Below, in pieces: positions 24,730 to 35,083 of a stretch of DNA of 64,000 nt. Each line of letters begins with the position of its first letter. The stretch's first letter is position 1. A program made the translations under genes and the position numbers. The notes under the pieces are model-generated. The model worked only from the letters and a program-made list of their open reading frames with translations. It ran no database searches and was not told where the DNA came from. The DNA comes from Prorocentrum cordatum (lineage: Eukaryota > Sar > Dinophyceae > Prorocentrales > Prorocentraceae), in contig CAUYUJ010021165.1 in assembly GCA_963575745.1 (NCBI GenBank), positions 1 to 64,000 of the forward strand. The letters run 5' to 3'.

Positions 24730-24792
24730 CAGCGCCCCGCCTGAGACATCCTCACAATCTGCTCTCCAAGCGAAGGATGTTGAGCCCAGAAA

Positions 24793-25003
24793 TACTGTGT
24801 ATGAGTAAGTCTGGGTATGAGTGAGTCTGTGTATGAGTACGTCTGGGTGTGAGTAAGTCTGTGTATGAGTAAGTCTGTGTATGAGTATGTCTGAGTGTGA
24901 GTAAGTCTGAGTATGAGTAGGTCTGAGTATGAGTAAATATGAGTATGAGTAAGTCTGTGTATGAGTAAGTCTGAGTATGAGCAAGTGTGAGTATGAGTAA
25001 GTC
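24793..25003. repeat. 16-bp minisatellite (GTGTATGAGTAAGTCT)n
   Basis: About 13 copies with minor variation (GAGTATGAGTAAGTCT), directly adjoining the 152-bp array. Confidence 0.9.
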
Positions 25004-25089
25004 CGACAGGAGGGGAGGAGAAAAGAGGAGGAGGAAGGAGGAGGAGTAGGAGGCGTCCAAGTAATAACAAGAACCCCATCTTAGGATAT

Positions 25090-25640
25090 GGGGAACAACG
25101 GAATTCAATGGCCTCTTGCAGCCCTCTTGGGAATGCTCTTGGGGCTCTCTTGGGACGTCTTGGAGGCCTCTTGGGCCATATGGGAGCCATCTTGGGCGTC
25201 TTGGAACGGTCTTAGGCGCGTCGTGGCACGATTTGACTGTCTTCGACGCCTCTTGGGCCGTGTTTGCAAGCTCTTGGGTCTTGGGCGGTCTTAGGCGCCT
25301 ATTGGGCCATTTTTAGGCCCTCTTGGACCGTCTTGGGGCGCTCTTGGGGGCCTCTTGGGCGATCTTGAGACGGTCTTGGGGACTTCGTGGGCTGTCTTGG
25401 AGGGTCGGGACGACGAAAGAACAGGAAAACCAACAACCTGCAAAAAACCAACGGAAATCAATGATTTCGGCCTCTTGCAGCCCTCTTGGGAATGCTCTTG
25501 GGGCTCTCTTGGGACATCTTGGAGGCCTCTTGGGCCGTCTGGGAGCCATCTTGGGCGTCTTGGATCGATCGTAAGCGTCTCGAGGCACGCTTGGACCGTC
25601 TTCGGCGCCTCTTGGGCCGGACAAGGGCGCTCCCGGAGGC
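25090..25640. repeat. GGCCGTCTTGGG-type repeat, second block
   Basis: Two higher-order units starting near 25110 and 25470 closely resemble those at 22200 and 22570, including GTCGGGACGACGAAAGAAC. This block abuts the left edge of the gene island. Confidence 0.75.
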
Positions 25641-26040
25641 CCGATCCCGCCATGGGGGGTTGCGGTCCTGGCCACTTGGATCGTGGCCCTGGTTGCTAAG
25701 TACATAGCGAATTTATATATGCTTATATGTAAGCAATATGTAATGTATGAGTTATGTATGAGTTACGTATATGTATGTATATGCGCCGTATGTACATACA
25801 TGTTCTGGCTATGTGGATGGCGATGTTACTTATGTTGATTATCCAGCTTTGAAGTTACTAATGAGCTTATCGCTAACATGCTTAAGCTTGTTGGGGTGGT
25901 TACGTATGCAGGTTAGCCGACTTAGGCTATCCAACTTAGTGAACTTAGTAAGTCAAGATATATCCAGGATACAACCTGGTTATTTCCAGGATACAAGCAG
26001 GATGGAAACACGATATGTAAGTTCACTTTGCTTTTCTCCC

Positions 26041-26061
26041 ACCGAAGCCGTTTCGGCTCGA
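26041..26061 (+). other. Spliced-leader relic, gene 1
   Basis: ACCGAAGCCGTTTCGGCTCG differs from the dinoflagellate spliced leader at five of 22 positions by eye. It lies 19 bp before the ATG at 26081, with a polypyrimidine stretch and an AG (TTTTCTGTGCGAG) in between that could serve as the present trans-splice acceptor. Genomic copies of the leader arise when a trans-spliced mRNA is reverse transcribed and integrated. Confidence 0.6.
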
Positions 26062-26080
26062 CCCTTTTCTGTGCGAGGAT

Positions 26081-26803
26081 ATGGAGATTGATCCTGAGAT
26101 CCGTCAGGTGCTAGATACACTTGTGCCTTCGATCAATGCAGTGATTTCAGACGCCACTCACGGTGAGAGAAAACAATGTAGGGCGATTGCAGATCAAGTA
26201 TGTGACAAATTGCTTAGTAATGGTTTGGCGTATTGGCAAACGGTGTGTCACGAACATGTATGGGCTCACCCTCAAAATCGATGGACGACTGGAGTAGATG
26301 TGCCTCACTGCCATGCGTTGATCAAGAAAATAATGAGACAAGGGTTCTTGGACAGCGAAGTCAAACACCCTCGGTGCTTCGAGCGGGCCCCAGGTGCAGC
26401 TGGTCTGCAGCAGCTTGAGTTCAATAAGAAATTACACGACAGGGCCGAGGGTTATCTCCCGCCAGCGCCGAAAAACCATGATATGAAGTTCCTCGCAGTG
26501 GCATGCAGCCACACTATGTACGGCCTCAAATGCATCAAGGCTGGTTGCAAAACCGACGTTGTGGATATAGCGCTGGACGGGCATATTTCAGAAGAGCGGA
26601 TCGTTTCTATTTGTGAGAGTTATTCGGTTCCCTTGCAACGTGGAATAAAATTTCTTGTGATCAAATGGGAGGTCGACTCAGCGATCCCAGCACTCGCGAC
26701 GTTCCTTCAGATGTGTGGGAACGCAGGGCACGGTACGGAGAATGAGTTAACACAGGCGGCAACTCTGCTTCAAATCGATGGTATGGTTCGTGCGTCAATT
26801 CAG
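26081..26803 (+). CDS. Island gene 1, exon 1 (unknown protein)
   Basis: 241 codons from ATG (MEIDPEIRQVLDTLV). I do not recognise the family. Visible features are a Cys/His-rich part (ACSHTMYGLKCIKAGCKTD) and an acidic N-terminus. The frame runs into TGA at 26819, but the AG|GC site CAG|GCTGGG at 26803 joins in phase 0 with the acceptor AAG|GAT at 26980, so exon 1 probably ends at 26803. The intervening 176 bp contains a (TA)n tract and stops in frame. The start is chosen because it is the first ATG after the spliced-leader relic. Confidence 0.65.
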
Positions 26804-26979
26804 GCTGGGGTGGTGGCTTGAACCCCGACCACTCCACGCGGCGATCGGGTTTCGGTGAATACGCACATGTATAATTCTGCATACATATATATATATATAC
26901 ATGTGTGAAACTCGGTGGTCGGAGGGCCGCGCGCATCTGATGCTCGTGGAAGGGGCATGGGTTCAAAGCACCACCCAAG

Positions 26980-27858
26980 GATGGAAGTTCAGATGTTGAT
27001 GTGGACAGCGTGGTGAACCTGATAGAATTCACCAGGCCAGCCTTGGAAGGCCAAGTTCGATCTATGACAATGTTCGTATGTAAACTCCGCGGTGAAGATG
27101 GAAAACACATACGCGACCTAGAGCTCTACTACAGCACCCTGAAAGTTCGGAGAGTTGTGCCGCACAAGCTGTTTGAGATGATAGCTGGTGTATCTTGGGT
27201 ACAGGGTCAATCGTACCTAGTTGCGATGGTGAAGGCGTTGTGGGCAGCCCCAGAATCATTCGTCAGAGACGGCTTCTCCCGCATGTTGAACTCAACTGAT
27301 CTGTCAGCTGTGGTTGGCTCCAAAAAATCTGCGTGCACCACTGCTGTGAAGTGGTTTGATGGCATTTGGAAGTGGTTCGAGACGCACGCTCCATCTTTCA
27401 CCCCAGCTCAGAGGGCGCGGCTTCTCGGCAATTTTGAAGTCAAGTGTATTATGATTATTCATGGCAAATCCCCGAAGGGCAAGCAGGCCTGGACATTCGA
27501 TAGCATCCAGCAGGAGTTCCTCACCGAGTGCTTCAAGCTTGACAGCGATTTAAAGATGAAGGAGCTCCCGAACAAGTGGACGTACGTTGACGTCGCGACT
27601 GAGATCCAGCAAACATCGAGCCAACCATCGGGCCTGGTTCACGTCTCCAGCGGCACCGTCTCGTGTGACCAGCTCGCGCAGCTGGGTTTCGTGAAGGGCG
27701 CAGAAGTACAGCAACGAGGTGGTTCGCCAGATGTGTATGTCATTGATGAGGCTGTGGGTCATCACTTTGAATTGCGGAAGAAATCTGGCGCCCCTCCGAT
27801 CAAGGTTTTACTTAAGGCACCTCAATCGGGGCTTCGAGTGCCAGCAGCCGCCATGCAG
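26980..27858 (+). CDS. Island gene 1, exon 2
   Basis: 293 codons beginning DGSSDVDVDSVVNLIEFT. The frame opens only 39 bp upstream of the exon. Soluble-looking, no membrane segments; includes SKKSACTTAVKWFDGIWKWF and GKSPKGKQAWTF. The frame stays open to 28077, but past AAAMQDEWK it becomes intron-like (CATATGTGGCAACATGC repeats). The chosen donor, CAG|GACGAG (GA type) at 27858, is in phase with CAG|GAG at 28666. AAG|GCC nine bases downstream is a possible alternative. No homologous family recognised. Confidence 0.6.
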
Positions 27859-28665
27859 GACGAGTGGAAGGCCACCGTTTCTTTTTCTTGTATGTGTGTG
27901 CGTTGCGGCTGCATATGTGGCAACATGCACATGCACCACGAGCACTATGTATCCATCTGGCATCATACACGTAGCGTACATCATATCACACCAGAGCATG
28001 GCATGGCATTGCATAGAACCCAAGCTCACGCCGCACACCTAGCAACGCACAACACGAGACACTTCACCACAACATAAGTACACGACGCTTGGCATATACC
28101 TTACAATTCCTTGCAACGCAGTGGCACGTATGTGAACATATGATGTGATCCCGTGGCACGCTTACCTCCCAGCTCTGAGTTGCCGATGCTATCGCATGTG
28201 CGTAGGTATGCGAACAACGGCAATACTTGCACCCACACATATTATATATAAGCATACGCGTGCACCCGAAAGTGATACAGCCTCAAAATACAGACTTGTC
28301 CCCTAGAGCGTGCCACAAAAACACGCCGTTGGCGAGTGAGTGGGAAATCAAACGCACAATGCGAGCCTGGTGTTAATGACTATGCGTATACTTTGCATGG
28401 GTTTGGGCTGGGCGCCCTCCCGTGCGCGCCGCTCCCAGGTGAATGAGGTGTTCAGGGAGTACACGTACGACCCGACGCAAATGCTTTCTCCATTGGAGGG
28501 TGGGGGTTGTCATATTTGCATTGTAGCGTTCGCGTTGCAATCGAGTTGTGATTTCTAGTGCAGGTGTCGTGTATCATTGGATCTGCGGCGCCGAACACAG
28601 AGGTAGTTGTAGTCGCGTTGTTGTTACACATGGTCTGCATGTTTCTTCATCCACGGGGGTGGCAG

Positions 28666-29283
28666 GAGCACAAGGATTTTGCCGCAGACCTCATCAAGTC
28701 CAGGGTGAAGGCTGCGCTATATGATGCGTGGGGCATGTATTCCAATTCACAGCATGCGTATGTTCGCACAGTAGTTGGAACGAAGATGCAATCTACAGTG
28801 CGCGCTTCTCGACGGTGCGAGAAAGGCGAGCTAGTTCTGATCCCCCTCACGCCCAACATCGGCATGGAGAGCGCAGTCCCCAGTTCAAGTGTGCTTCTGG
28901 ACCTTACTGCTCCAGATGCTTCAGGCAAGCATGTAAAGCTGTGGCTGAACCCTAAGATTGATGTGGCAAGTGCGAGTGGCAACACGCCCCTCGTGTACAC
29001 CCAGGCGCCATATGTGATCCCTTTTTGGTTTGTGGGTGTAGCCCCAGATAGTAAGATTGCCAACATGGCCAGGTGCGTGGTCCCGATCGTTGCCTCTGTC
29101 AGTTCGGACGGCGCTGGCAAAGTGACATCCTGCGCCAATGCGGAGCACGCCGTCCGCGTTCCGATATTGTATAACACTAAGGCCGTGGATGAGAATGACC
29201 AGTTGTTTTGCTCCCCCGATCTTGAATCATTGAAGCGGGGTATGCAGTATCAGTGTGGCGATGCCAAAAGGCAGAAGCTTTGA
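28666..29283 (+). CDS. Island gene 1, exon 3
   Basis: 205 codons plus TGA, beginning EHKDFAADLIKSRVKAALYD and ending in the basic tail DAKRQKL, which could be a nuclear-localisation type sequence. Contains KGELVLIPLTPNIG and YVIPFWFVG. With exons 1 and 2 it makes a 739-residue protein with all joins in phase 0. Function unknown; the position next to a transposase-like gene suggests an element-encoded accessory protein, but that is only context. Confidence 0.6.
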   Translation, partial: EHKDFAADLIKSRVKAALYDAWGMYSNSQHAYVRTVVGTKMQSTVRASRRCEKGELVLIPLTPNIGMESAVPSSSVLLDLTAPDASGKHVKLWLNPKIDVASASGNTPLVYTQAPYVIPFWFVGVAPDSKIANMARCVVPIVASVSSDGAGKVTSCANAEHAVRVPILYNTKAVDENDQLFCSPDLESLKRGMQYQCGDAKRQKL

Positions 29284-30530
29284 GACACGCGCCAGAACTA
29301 ACCCTTTCTCTTTCACTCACTCTCCATCTGATTCACCACCAGGCATATTGTCCCAGACTCCCATTCGGCACGATGTGTCTCGAGTCCAGCCCATGCCCTG
29401 TTCCACGCATGGTGCGAGTAGGTTTGGGCTGCGATGCCCAGTGAATCCATTGCATATGTTCCGATCTTCGTTCAGGGGGGAGTATTGCGTTTATGCGCAT
29501 CCTATACCTTACCCAAGGTTGGCAACACCCTGGCTACACTACGAACGAGAGTGCCCATAGAAAGGGTATAAGTCAATGAAGTCCCATACGAAACCAAATA
29601 CGCAGACGCTACAACACAATACAACACAACGCAATACCATTAGAAACACACACAACCACGCATAGGGGTGACGGGGGGGGGGGGGCGGACCCTCTGTCAT
29701 GTTACCATGCATGCCAACACAATACAATGCAATGCAAGAGGGTATGGAGCAACGCATTACAAATTCAACATCAAGTGCCACTGCATATATACATGGGCAA
29801 ATGCAAATGCAACTGCAACTGCAACACGGAACGTTACGTTACACCGCAGAGCACAGCGCAACGCACACATGCCAGTGTAACGTTATATTATACAACACGC
29901 TTGGGCCCAGAACGATGCTGTCCGTGCTGCCCAAAGCATGGGTGCAAGTCCAATTCGTTGTGGCAACTTCCGATGAGGGTCGGGAGCGCTGCCGCGCCGC
30001 GCAGCCTAGTTTTCGCGCGGCGGCTTCTGCTGAGGGGGTGGGAGCGCTGCCGCGCCACGCAGCCTGCAGGTCGACGTCGATGCTGGAGGGCCTGATGCGT
30101 ATTCTGTTCTGATGGTAAAAAACAAACAATGGCCCGTTAGTCGGGAAACTAGCGAAGGGGAGTGTGATGGGTGGCAGCTATACACTCCCCTCGGGGGCCC
30201 CAAACCGCGATTTCGCTCGAGCCATCCTCACACAACTGAGGTTTGCTCAACAGCATCTTGGGATCGCTCTTGGGAGTCCTCACGAGTGCCCAACATAGAC
30301 CAGCAAGACGGCCCAATATGCATCTGAAGCGGCCCTTAAGAGCGCTCCAAGACGGCCCAATACGGCCCCAAGACGCAACCGATCGTCTCCAATATGGCCC
30401 CAAGACGGCCCCAATATGGCCCCAATACTGCCCCAATATGGCCCCAACACGGCCCAATATGGCCCCAAGACGGCCCAATATGGCCCCAAACAATGGCATG
30501 GTCAAGCGATGCCAGCAGCCAACGTATCGC
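29284..30530. other. Intergenic stretch inside the island
   Basis: No gene supported. It holds tandem words around 29570-29850 (ACACAATACAACACAA, GCAAATGCAAATGCAACTGCAAC) and a direct repeat of GGGAGCGCTGCCGCGCC (29980 and 30040). 30290-30500 is a GGCCCCAAGACGGCCC block, the reverse-complement orientation of the dispersed GGCCGTCTTGGG repeat. Confidence 0.55.
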
Positions 30531-30545
30531 ACCGTAGCCATTTGG
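30531..30545 (+). other. Spliced-leader relic, gene 2
   Basis: ACCGTAGCCATTTGG is an exact match to the first 16 leader positions apart from one missing T. The leader's last six bases are replaced by TTTGCAAAG. It lies 56 bp before the ATG at 30602. Downstream, CTTCTTGTATCAG and GGCTTTACACAG offer acceptor sites just before the start codon. Confidence 0.75.
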
Positions 30546-30601
30546 TTTGCAAAGGTGTTTGAGGGCTCCCCTTCTTGTATCAGCCCTGGCTTTACACAGC
30601 C

Positions 30602-31378
30602 ATGGTGTCGATTGAGTTCGACTTCGTATGCATCAAGTCCGAGAACATCAGCAACGCTTGCAGCTGGAAGCCAGCCGTCATCCAGAAGGGTGGCTACAAG
30701 TTCGTCGTGGCTGATCTGACGGATTCGAAGTGCATGAAATTCCTGAACGGCAAAACCGAGATGGTGCACCACCTCATCAAGGAGCGCAATATGAAGACCG
30801 ACCGCATGATTGCCACTATGCTGAGCGAAGGTGATTCACTCAGCGGAAGTTGCGACGACGATACGATCCCAGTAATCAAGAAGCCGAAGCGGGACATGAT
30901 CGATGACATCCAGTGTTCCACGGTCCTCCAGGTCCGTTGCTCAGACGGGTCGACGCACAATGTTCGTGTCATGACTGCTGCAAGCAGGAATGCTAAGCTG
31001 GCAGTCGAAGTGAATGAAGAATCATTGACGGCACTCCAGAAGGGCCCTCTGGAGCCGCTTGGCGTGGCGACCGTCGTCGCCTCGCAGCCCGACGTCACGT
31101 ACATGCGCCACAAGAACTACTGCACGACCTGGTACTTCGACTCAGTCAAGAAGGTGATGAGGCGCAAGAGCATGCAGGTTAAGCCAATGCATGGTCAGAG
31201 TCTGCAGGAAGCAGTTGACGAAATTTCCCAGGTGCTCCAGAAGTATCATGACGACAACCCTAGCCCAGTCGGCCTCGAGAAAGACATTACCAAGGACGAT
31301 GCAGCCGAGGACGACACTGCCAAGGACGACTCAGCCACGCCCAGCCACCATGGCCATGGGTCATCGAGCTCTGAATGA
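30602..31378 (+). CDS. Island gene 2, unknown 258-aa protein
   Basis: Starts MVSIEFDFVCIKSENISN and ends in a low-complexity acidic and His/Ser tail (repeated KDDA/DDTAKDDSA, then HHGHGSSSSE). A KKPKR basic motif near residue 96 could be a nuclear-localisation signal. Single exon, no frameshifts. The frame is open a few codons upstream, but the ATG following the leader relic and its acceptor sites is preferred. No family recognised. The relic and lack of introns fit a retroposed gene. Confidence 0.7.
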   Translation: MVSIEFDFVCIKSENISNACSWKPAVIQKGGYKFVVADLTDSKCMKFLNGKTEMVHHLIKERNMKTDRMIATMLSEGDSLSGSCDDDTIPVIKKPKRDMIDDIQCSTVLQVRCSDGSTHNVRVMTAASRNAKLAVEVNEESLTALQKGPLEPLGVATVVASQPDVTYMRHKNYCTTWYFDSVKKVMRRKSMQVKPMHGQSLQEAVDEISQVLQKYHDDNPSPVGLEKDITKDDAAEDDTAKDDSATPSHHGHGSSSSE

Positions 31379-31593
31379 GCAGTCACCCAGGTATACATAC
31401 ACGATGCGCGATGTGCGCACGGGGGCAGTGTTAACATACGCGTGTGGCCTAGACGGATTGGCTCCAGATCGATGCTCGCGCGACGCAGGTTGCGAGTTTG
31501 TCTGAAAACAACAAAAAAAGACAATGCCCAGCACACGCATGAAGGCCCGATAAGAGGGGATGGCGGTCACACAGCCGTGATTCGTGCCGCATT

Positions 31594-31815
31594 CACGAAA
31601 ATCCAAAAGTGCTGAGTAGAAGTTTTGGAAATTCCCCAAAGTGCTGGTTAGAAGTTTTGGAAATTTCCAAAAGTGCTAGGTAGAAGGTTTGGAATTGCCA
31701 TGATATTCAAACGAATCCAAAACATCTATCTGGAACGTTTGGAAATTTCCAAAACTTCTAACCAGCACTTTTGGAAATTTCCAAAACTTCTACCTAGCAC
31801 TTTTGGATTTTTGTG
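31594..31815. repeat. Foldback (inverted-repeat) element
   Basis: Left arm 31594-31700 and right arm 31708-31815 are inverted copies of each other, starting CACGAAAATCCAAAAGTGCT and ending in its complement, with a few mismatches. Within each arm a ~33-bp unit (AAAAGTGCT, GGTAGAAGTTTTGG, AAATTTCC) is repeated three times, and TTTTGGAAATTTCCAAAA is itself palindromic. The sequence is A/T-rich compared with its surroundings and lies between gene 2 and the leader relic of gene 3. Confidence 0.85.
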
Positions 31816-31935
31816 AACATAAGCCTCCTCCTCCTGCTCCTCCCCCTCCTCCTCCGCATCCTCCTCTTCAAACCCACAGCCAGACCTAACAGACAGGCAT
31901 TGCACAGCCGCGCACAGCCTCAATCAACCCAGCCC

Positions 31936-31958
31936 CCGTAGCCATTTTGTGGCTCAAG
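31936..31958 (+). other. Spliced-leader relic, gene 3
   Basis: CCGTAGCCATTTTG, then an extra TG, then GCTCAAG: all 21 leader positions are present, interrupted by a 2-base insertion. It lies 91 bp before the ATG at 32050. It is the clearest of the four relics and the strongest single indicator that this is dinoflagellate DNA. Confidence 0.85.
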
Positions 31959-32049
31959 CCGTCGCGTGCTCCACGCATTACCACAGCCACGCTGCGGTTG
32001 ACGCCAGGTGTTGTGACTCAGTATCCCACCACTCCGCCCAGATACAGCA

Positions 32050-33326
32050 ATGGCAACCGCGGCATCAGAGAGTCTCATCAGCATTATCAGGGCGCGCGTT
32101 GCATTCGTCAACAGCCAGATCAGCCTCGGCAACGGCCCGACTACCAGGGTGAGCTTGCTGCAGGCGCAGTCCCACGCGATCATCCAGTCCATCGGCGTGG
32201 CCAAGCTCACAATCGATGATTGCACTGCCGTCAGCGTTGAGCTCGCATCTGGCCCGTGGACTGCGGATCAGCAGAACACGTTTGCTGCAGCGATGGCGAA
32301 CGTCGTCGCCGCTCTTGCTGTTGGTGGCCCTACCTCTGGTAAACGCGACAACCAGTGGTGTACTGGAATTGAGAACTACTTCACATCAGAGGACTGGGCT
32401 ACATTTAGTTCGGACGACATCGTGATCAACGCCAAGGCCAACGCCATGGCACAGCGCCTCTTTGCAGTTGGTGTGACCTGCCCTGGCAATAAGCTGCTTT
32501 GCAGGGTGACGTCGCTCCTCGTTGCAGCTGCATTGCGTGGCACCGTCGTCACCCCGAGTGCCGAGAAGGAGATCGCCAAGCACATCCAGCGCAAGATCAA
32601 GCAGCTCGAGAAGGACCATGGTAAGCACACACTGCGGTTCCCACACCAGACGGAGATGCCGCCCGACCCTAGCAACCTCAGTGACGACCTGAAGCTCTTC
32701 GCATATGGCGCAAGCCATGCGGTTCCAGCGCCTGCTGACGTACTGGCGTGCGTGACTGATATGGGATATCGCAAGACGCATTCTAGTCTCAAGATGGACG
32801 CCGCAGCAGGTGCGCAATACAGTGCACCGCCACAGCAGCCGATGCTTGCTCTCGCTGATGCCGCCCCTTCGCAGCTCGCGATACAGGACATCATCGCCAG
32901 GGAGATCGACAGGCGCCTGGGCCCACTGGCGACCACGTCAGGGACCGACTCACTTCTACGCCTTCATGACCTGAAGCCCAAGGCTGCTGCATCGCCATCG
33001 CCTGCCACACCAGGGTTGACGCTCATGCCGCTGAAGAAAGTGGCCAGCCCTGATGCTGGGTACGCGCCCGACGTGGGCATTGACGTTGCCGCTGATGCAC
33101 CAGCAGATGGCTCGCCAGCCTCGGAGGCGCCTGTCACCGTAGATGCTGTAGATATCGCCTCGGAGATCGAGGCGAAGATGAGGGCAGCTGCAAAAGCCAA
33201 GCTCCCACCTCACAGTCGTGACCGCTGTCTGCGGAGGCCTGCGCAGGCAAAGGCAGCCCCCCCCCAAGGCAAAGGCCAAGGGAAAGGCGAAGGCAGCAGC
33301 GAAGGCAGCCTCCGTCTCCAGCATCG
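32050..33326 (+). CDS. Island gene 3, exon 1 (unknown protein)
   Basis: Begins MATAASESLISIIRARVAFV. The well-behaved part extends about 385 residues, then a Lys/Ala-rich stretch follows. At 33255-33263 a run of nine C shifts the frame: the uninterrupted frame gives QGKGQGKGEGSSEGS, while removing one C gives the more protein-like PKAKAKGKAKAAAKAASVSS and makes the total coding length (with exon 2) divisible by three. This may be a homopolymer sequencing error or a real lesion. The donor ATCG|GTGGGC at 33326 is inferred. No family recognised; the Pro/Ala/Lys-rich C-terminal half suggests a disordered linker. Confidence 0.6.
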
Positions 33327-33724
33327 GTGGGCAGGGGCCATGGGTGGGCGCATGCATCATGATGCAAGCACGGTTGTTACTGGTGACTCGGGCGGGCCCT
33401 CTTGGGGCTCGTGCCAGCTCCTCCTCCCCCTCCGCCCTCCAGGATGAGGAGCTCCTCCTCCTCCTGGAGGGCGGAGGAGGAGGAGGATGAGGACGAGGAT
33501 GAGGAGGATGAGGATGACGAGGAGGCGGAGGCGGAGGAGGAGGATGAAGAATAAGATGATGAGGAGGCTGGGGGAGGACGAGGGGGAAGACCTGTAGCAG
33601 AACCCTTCCGCTACAAAAGGCGCTCACTGGTGCTGCCGAGGGGGTGACATGTAGCGGAACACTTCCGCTACACAGGGGATGAGGAGGAGGAGGAAGATGA
33701 GGAGGCATAGGATGATGATGATGC

Positions 33725-33763
<39 letters not shown>

Positions 33764-33851
33764 CGAGGAGGAGGAGGAGGAGGAGGAGGAGGAGAGGGGT
33801 AATTATCTGATCTGTACGCGCGTACGTGGCTACATGAGTGGGGAGGGGCAG
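33327..33851 (+). other. Intron of island gene 3 with hairpins and GAG/GAT repeats
   Basis: The inferred intron starts GTGGGCAGGGGC and ends GGGGAGGGGCAG. It contains a 16-bp-arm hairpin (33429-33444 with 33462-33477), a 10-bp-arm hairpin TGTAGCGGAA / TTCCGCTACA (33650-33659 with 33663-33672), a degenerate copy of the second at 33593-33616, and (GGA)n and (GAT)n tracts up to 33795. Confidence 0.55.
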
Positions 33852-34051
33852 GTGGCAAGCGCAAGAGGACATTCTACGCTGAATTCCTGGACTCCACAGC
33901 GATCGGCGGCAGGTCTAAGAACGCATGGGCCTCCTGGGTCTACGGTCGCGCCAAGGCTGCTGCCCTTGCATCGGGGTTGAGTGACTTTGATTCGATGTGC
34001 GTTGCACGGGAAGGGTATCAGGCTGCTGGTAAACTCTGGGACGAAAGCTAG
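33852..34051 (+). CDS. Island gene 3, exon 2 (C-terminus)
   Basis: The frame GGKRKRTFYAEFLDSTAIGG continues to KLWDES and a TAG at 34049-34051 (about 66 codons). It begins with a basic KRKR cluster and has no stops. The acceptor is GGCAG|GTGGCAAG. Joined to exon 1 at ATCG, the junction codon becomes GGT and the frame is kept. Together with exon 1, corrected for the extra C, it makes about 491 residues. Confidence 0.6.
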
Positions 34052-35060
34052 GCACGCACGCTACGTGCCCGACGGGCATGTTGGCCTTCCAGGTAGGCAT
34101 TGCATGAGGGGGGGCAGATACATGTGAAGATGACTAGGGGCGGTTGTCCACATCCATGTCTGACAACAATTTTGAACCAGGCTGGAGCATGTTGGCACGC
34201 GTTCAATGTTATGTGCGCAGCTCGTGCTAACGACGGCCTGCGAATTCGATAGATTTGCCTGCATAGGGTTGTCACACGTGGGCCAGTCAGCGACTGTTCA
34301 CCTGGAATGCGCATGACGTGCACACTAGTAAATTGCCTTCTGTGAGTTTGAGTTCGGGGTCGGCGGTGTGCGCATCTGACCACCGCACGTTGGCGAAGCC
34401 ACTGGGCTTACGAACGAAAAGGCTACGGCAGCTGCAAGCAATGCCATTAAGACGGGACCCCTGCCCAAGAGGACCCCCCAATGCGGCCCACTGCCAAGCG
34501 GCTCCCACGATGGCCCAAGATGCCTCCCAGACAGTCGTGACAGTTGCCCTGGAAGTAAATTGGAACTACGTTCCAGCATCTGCCCCAAAACTAAATTGGA
34601 ACGGCGTTCCAAAATCGGCCTCGCGGGCTCGCTGGCTCCCAAGATGGTCCAAGAGGCGTTCAAGACAGTCGTGACAGCTGCCCCAGATGCAAATTGAAAC
34701 GGCGTTCCAAAGTATGCCCCAACACTAACATGGAACGGCGTTCCAAAATCGGCCTCACGGCCAATGGGCTCCCAAGATGGCCCAAGATGCCTTCAACACA
34801 GTCGTGGCAGTTGCTCAGGTTATGCCCAATATGTCCCAAGGTAGCCCTATTACCTATGACTGCCCAAGAGCGGTCCTGCCAGACGGCCCAAGCTGTCTGC
34901 ATGCATGTATGTATGTATGTATGTATGCATGCATGTGTATTGTAGTAGTTCGGCTTCTTGCTGCAAGGCAGCTGCCCATGGTACTGTTGTAGCCCACATG
35001 CCCCCATAAACACATATACGCATGCGTATACAACCATGCAACATACGTGTATATGCACGT
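34052..35060. other. Intergenic stretch inside the island
   Basis: No gene supported. 34450-34860 has GGCCCAAGATGCC-type repeats and four diverged copies of a ~75-bp unit with AAATTGGAACGGCGTTCCAA, a short palindrome. (GTAT)n and (GCAT)n words lie at 34905-34935. Confidence 0.55.
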
Positions 35061-35081
35061 GCATAGCCGTGTTGGCTCAGG
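35061..35081 (+). other. Spliced-leader relic, gene 4
   Basis: GCATAGCCGTGTTGGCTCAG matches the leader at 16 of 21 positions by eye. It lies only 2 bp upstream of the ATG at 35084, so the start codon directly follows where the leader would have ended. Confidence 0.6.
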
Positions 35082-35083
35082 TC

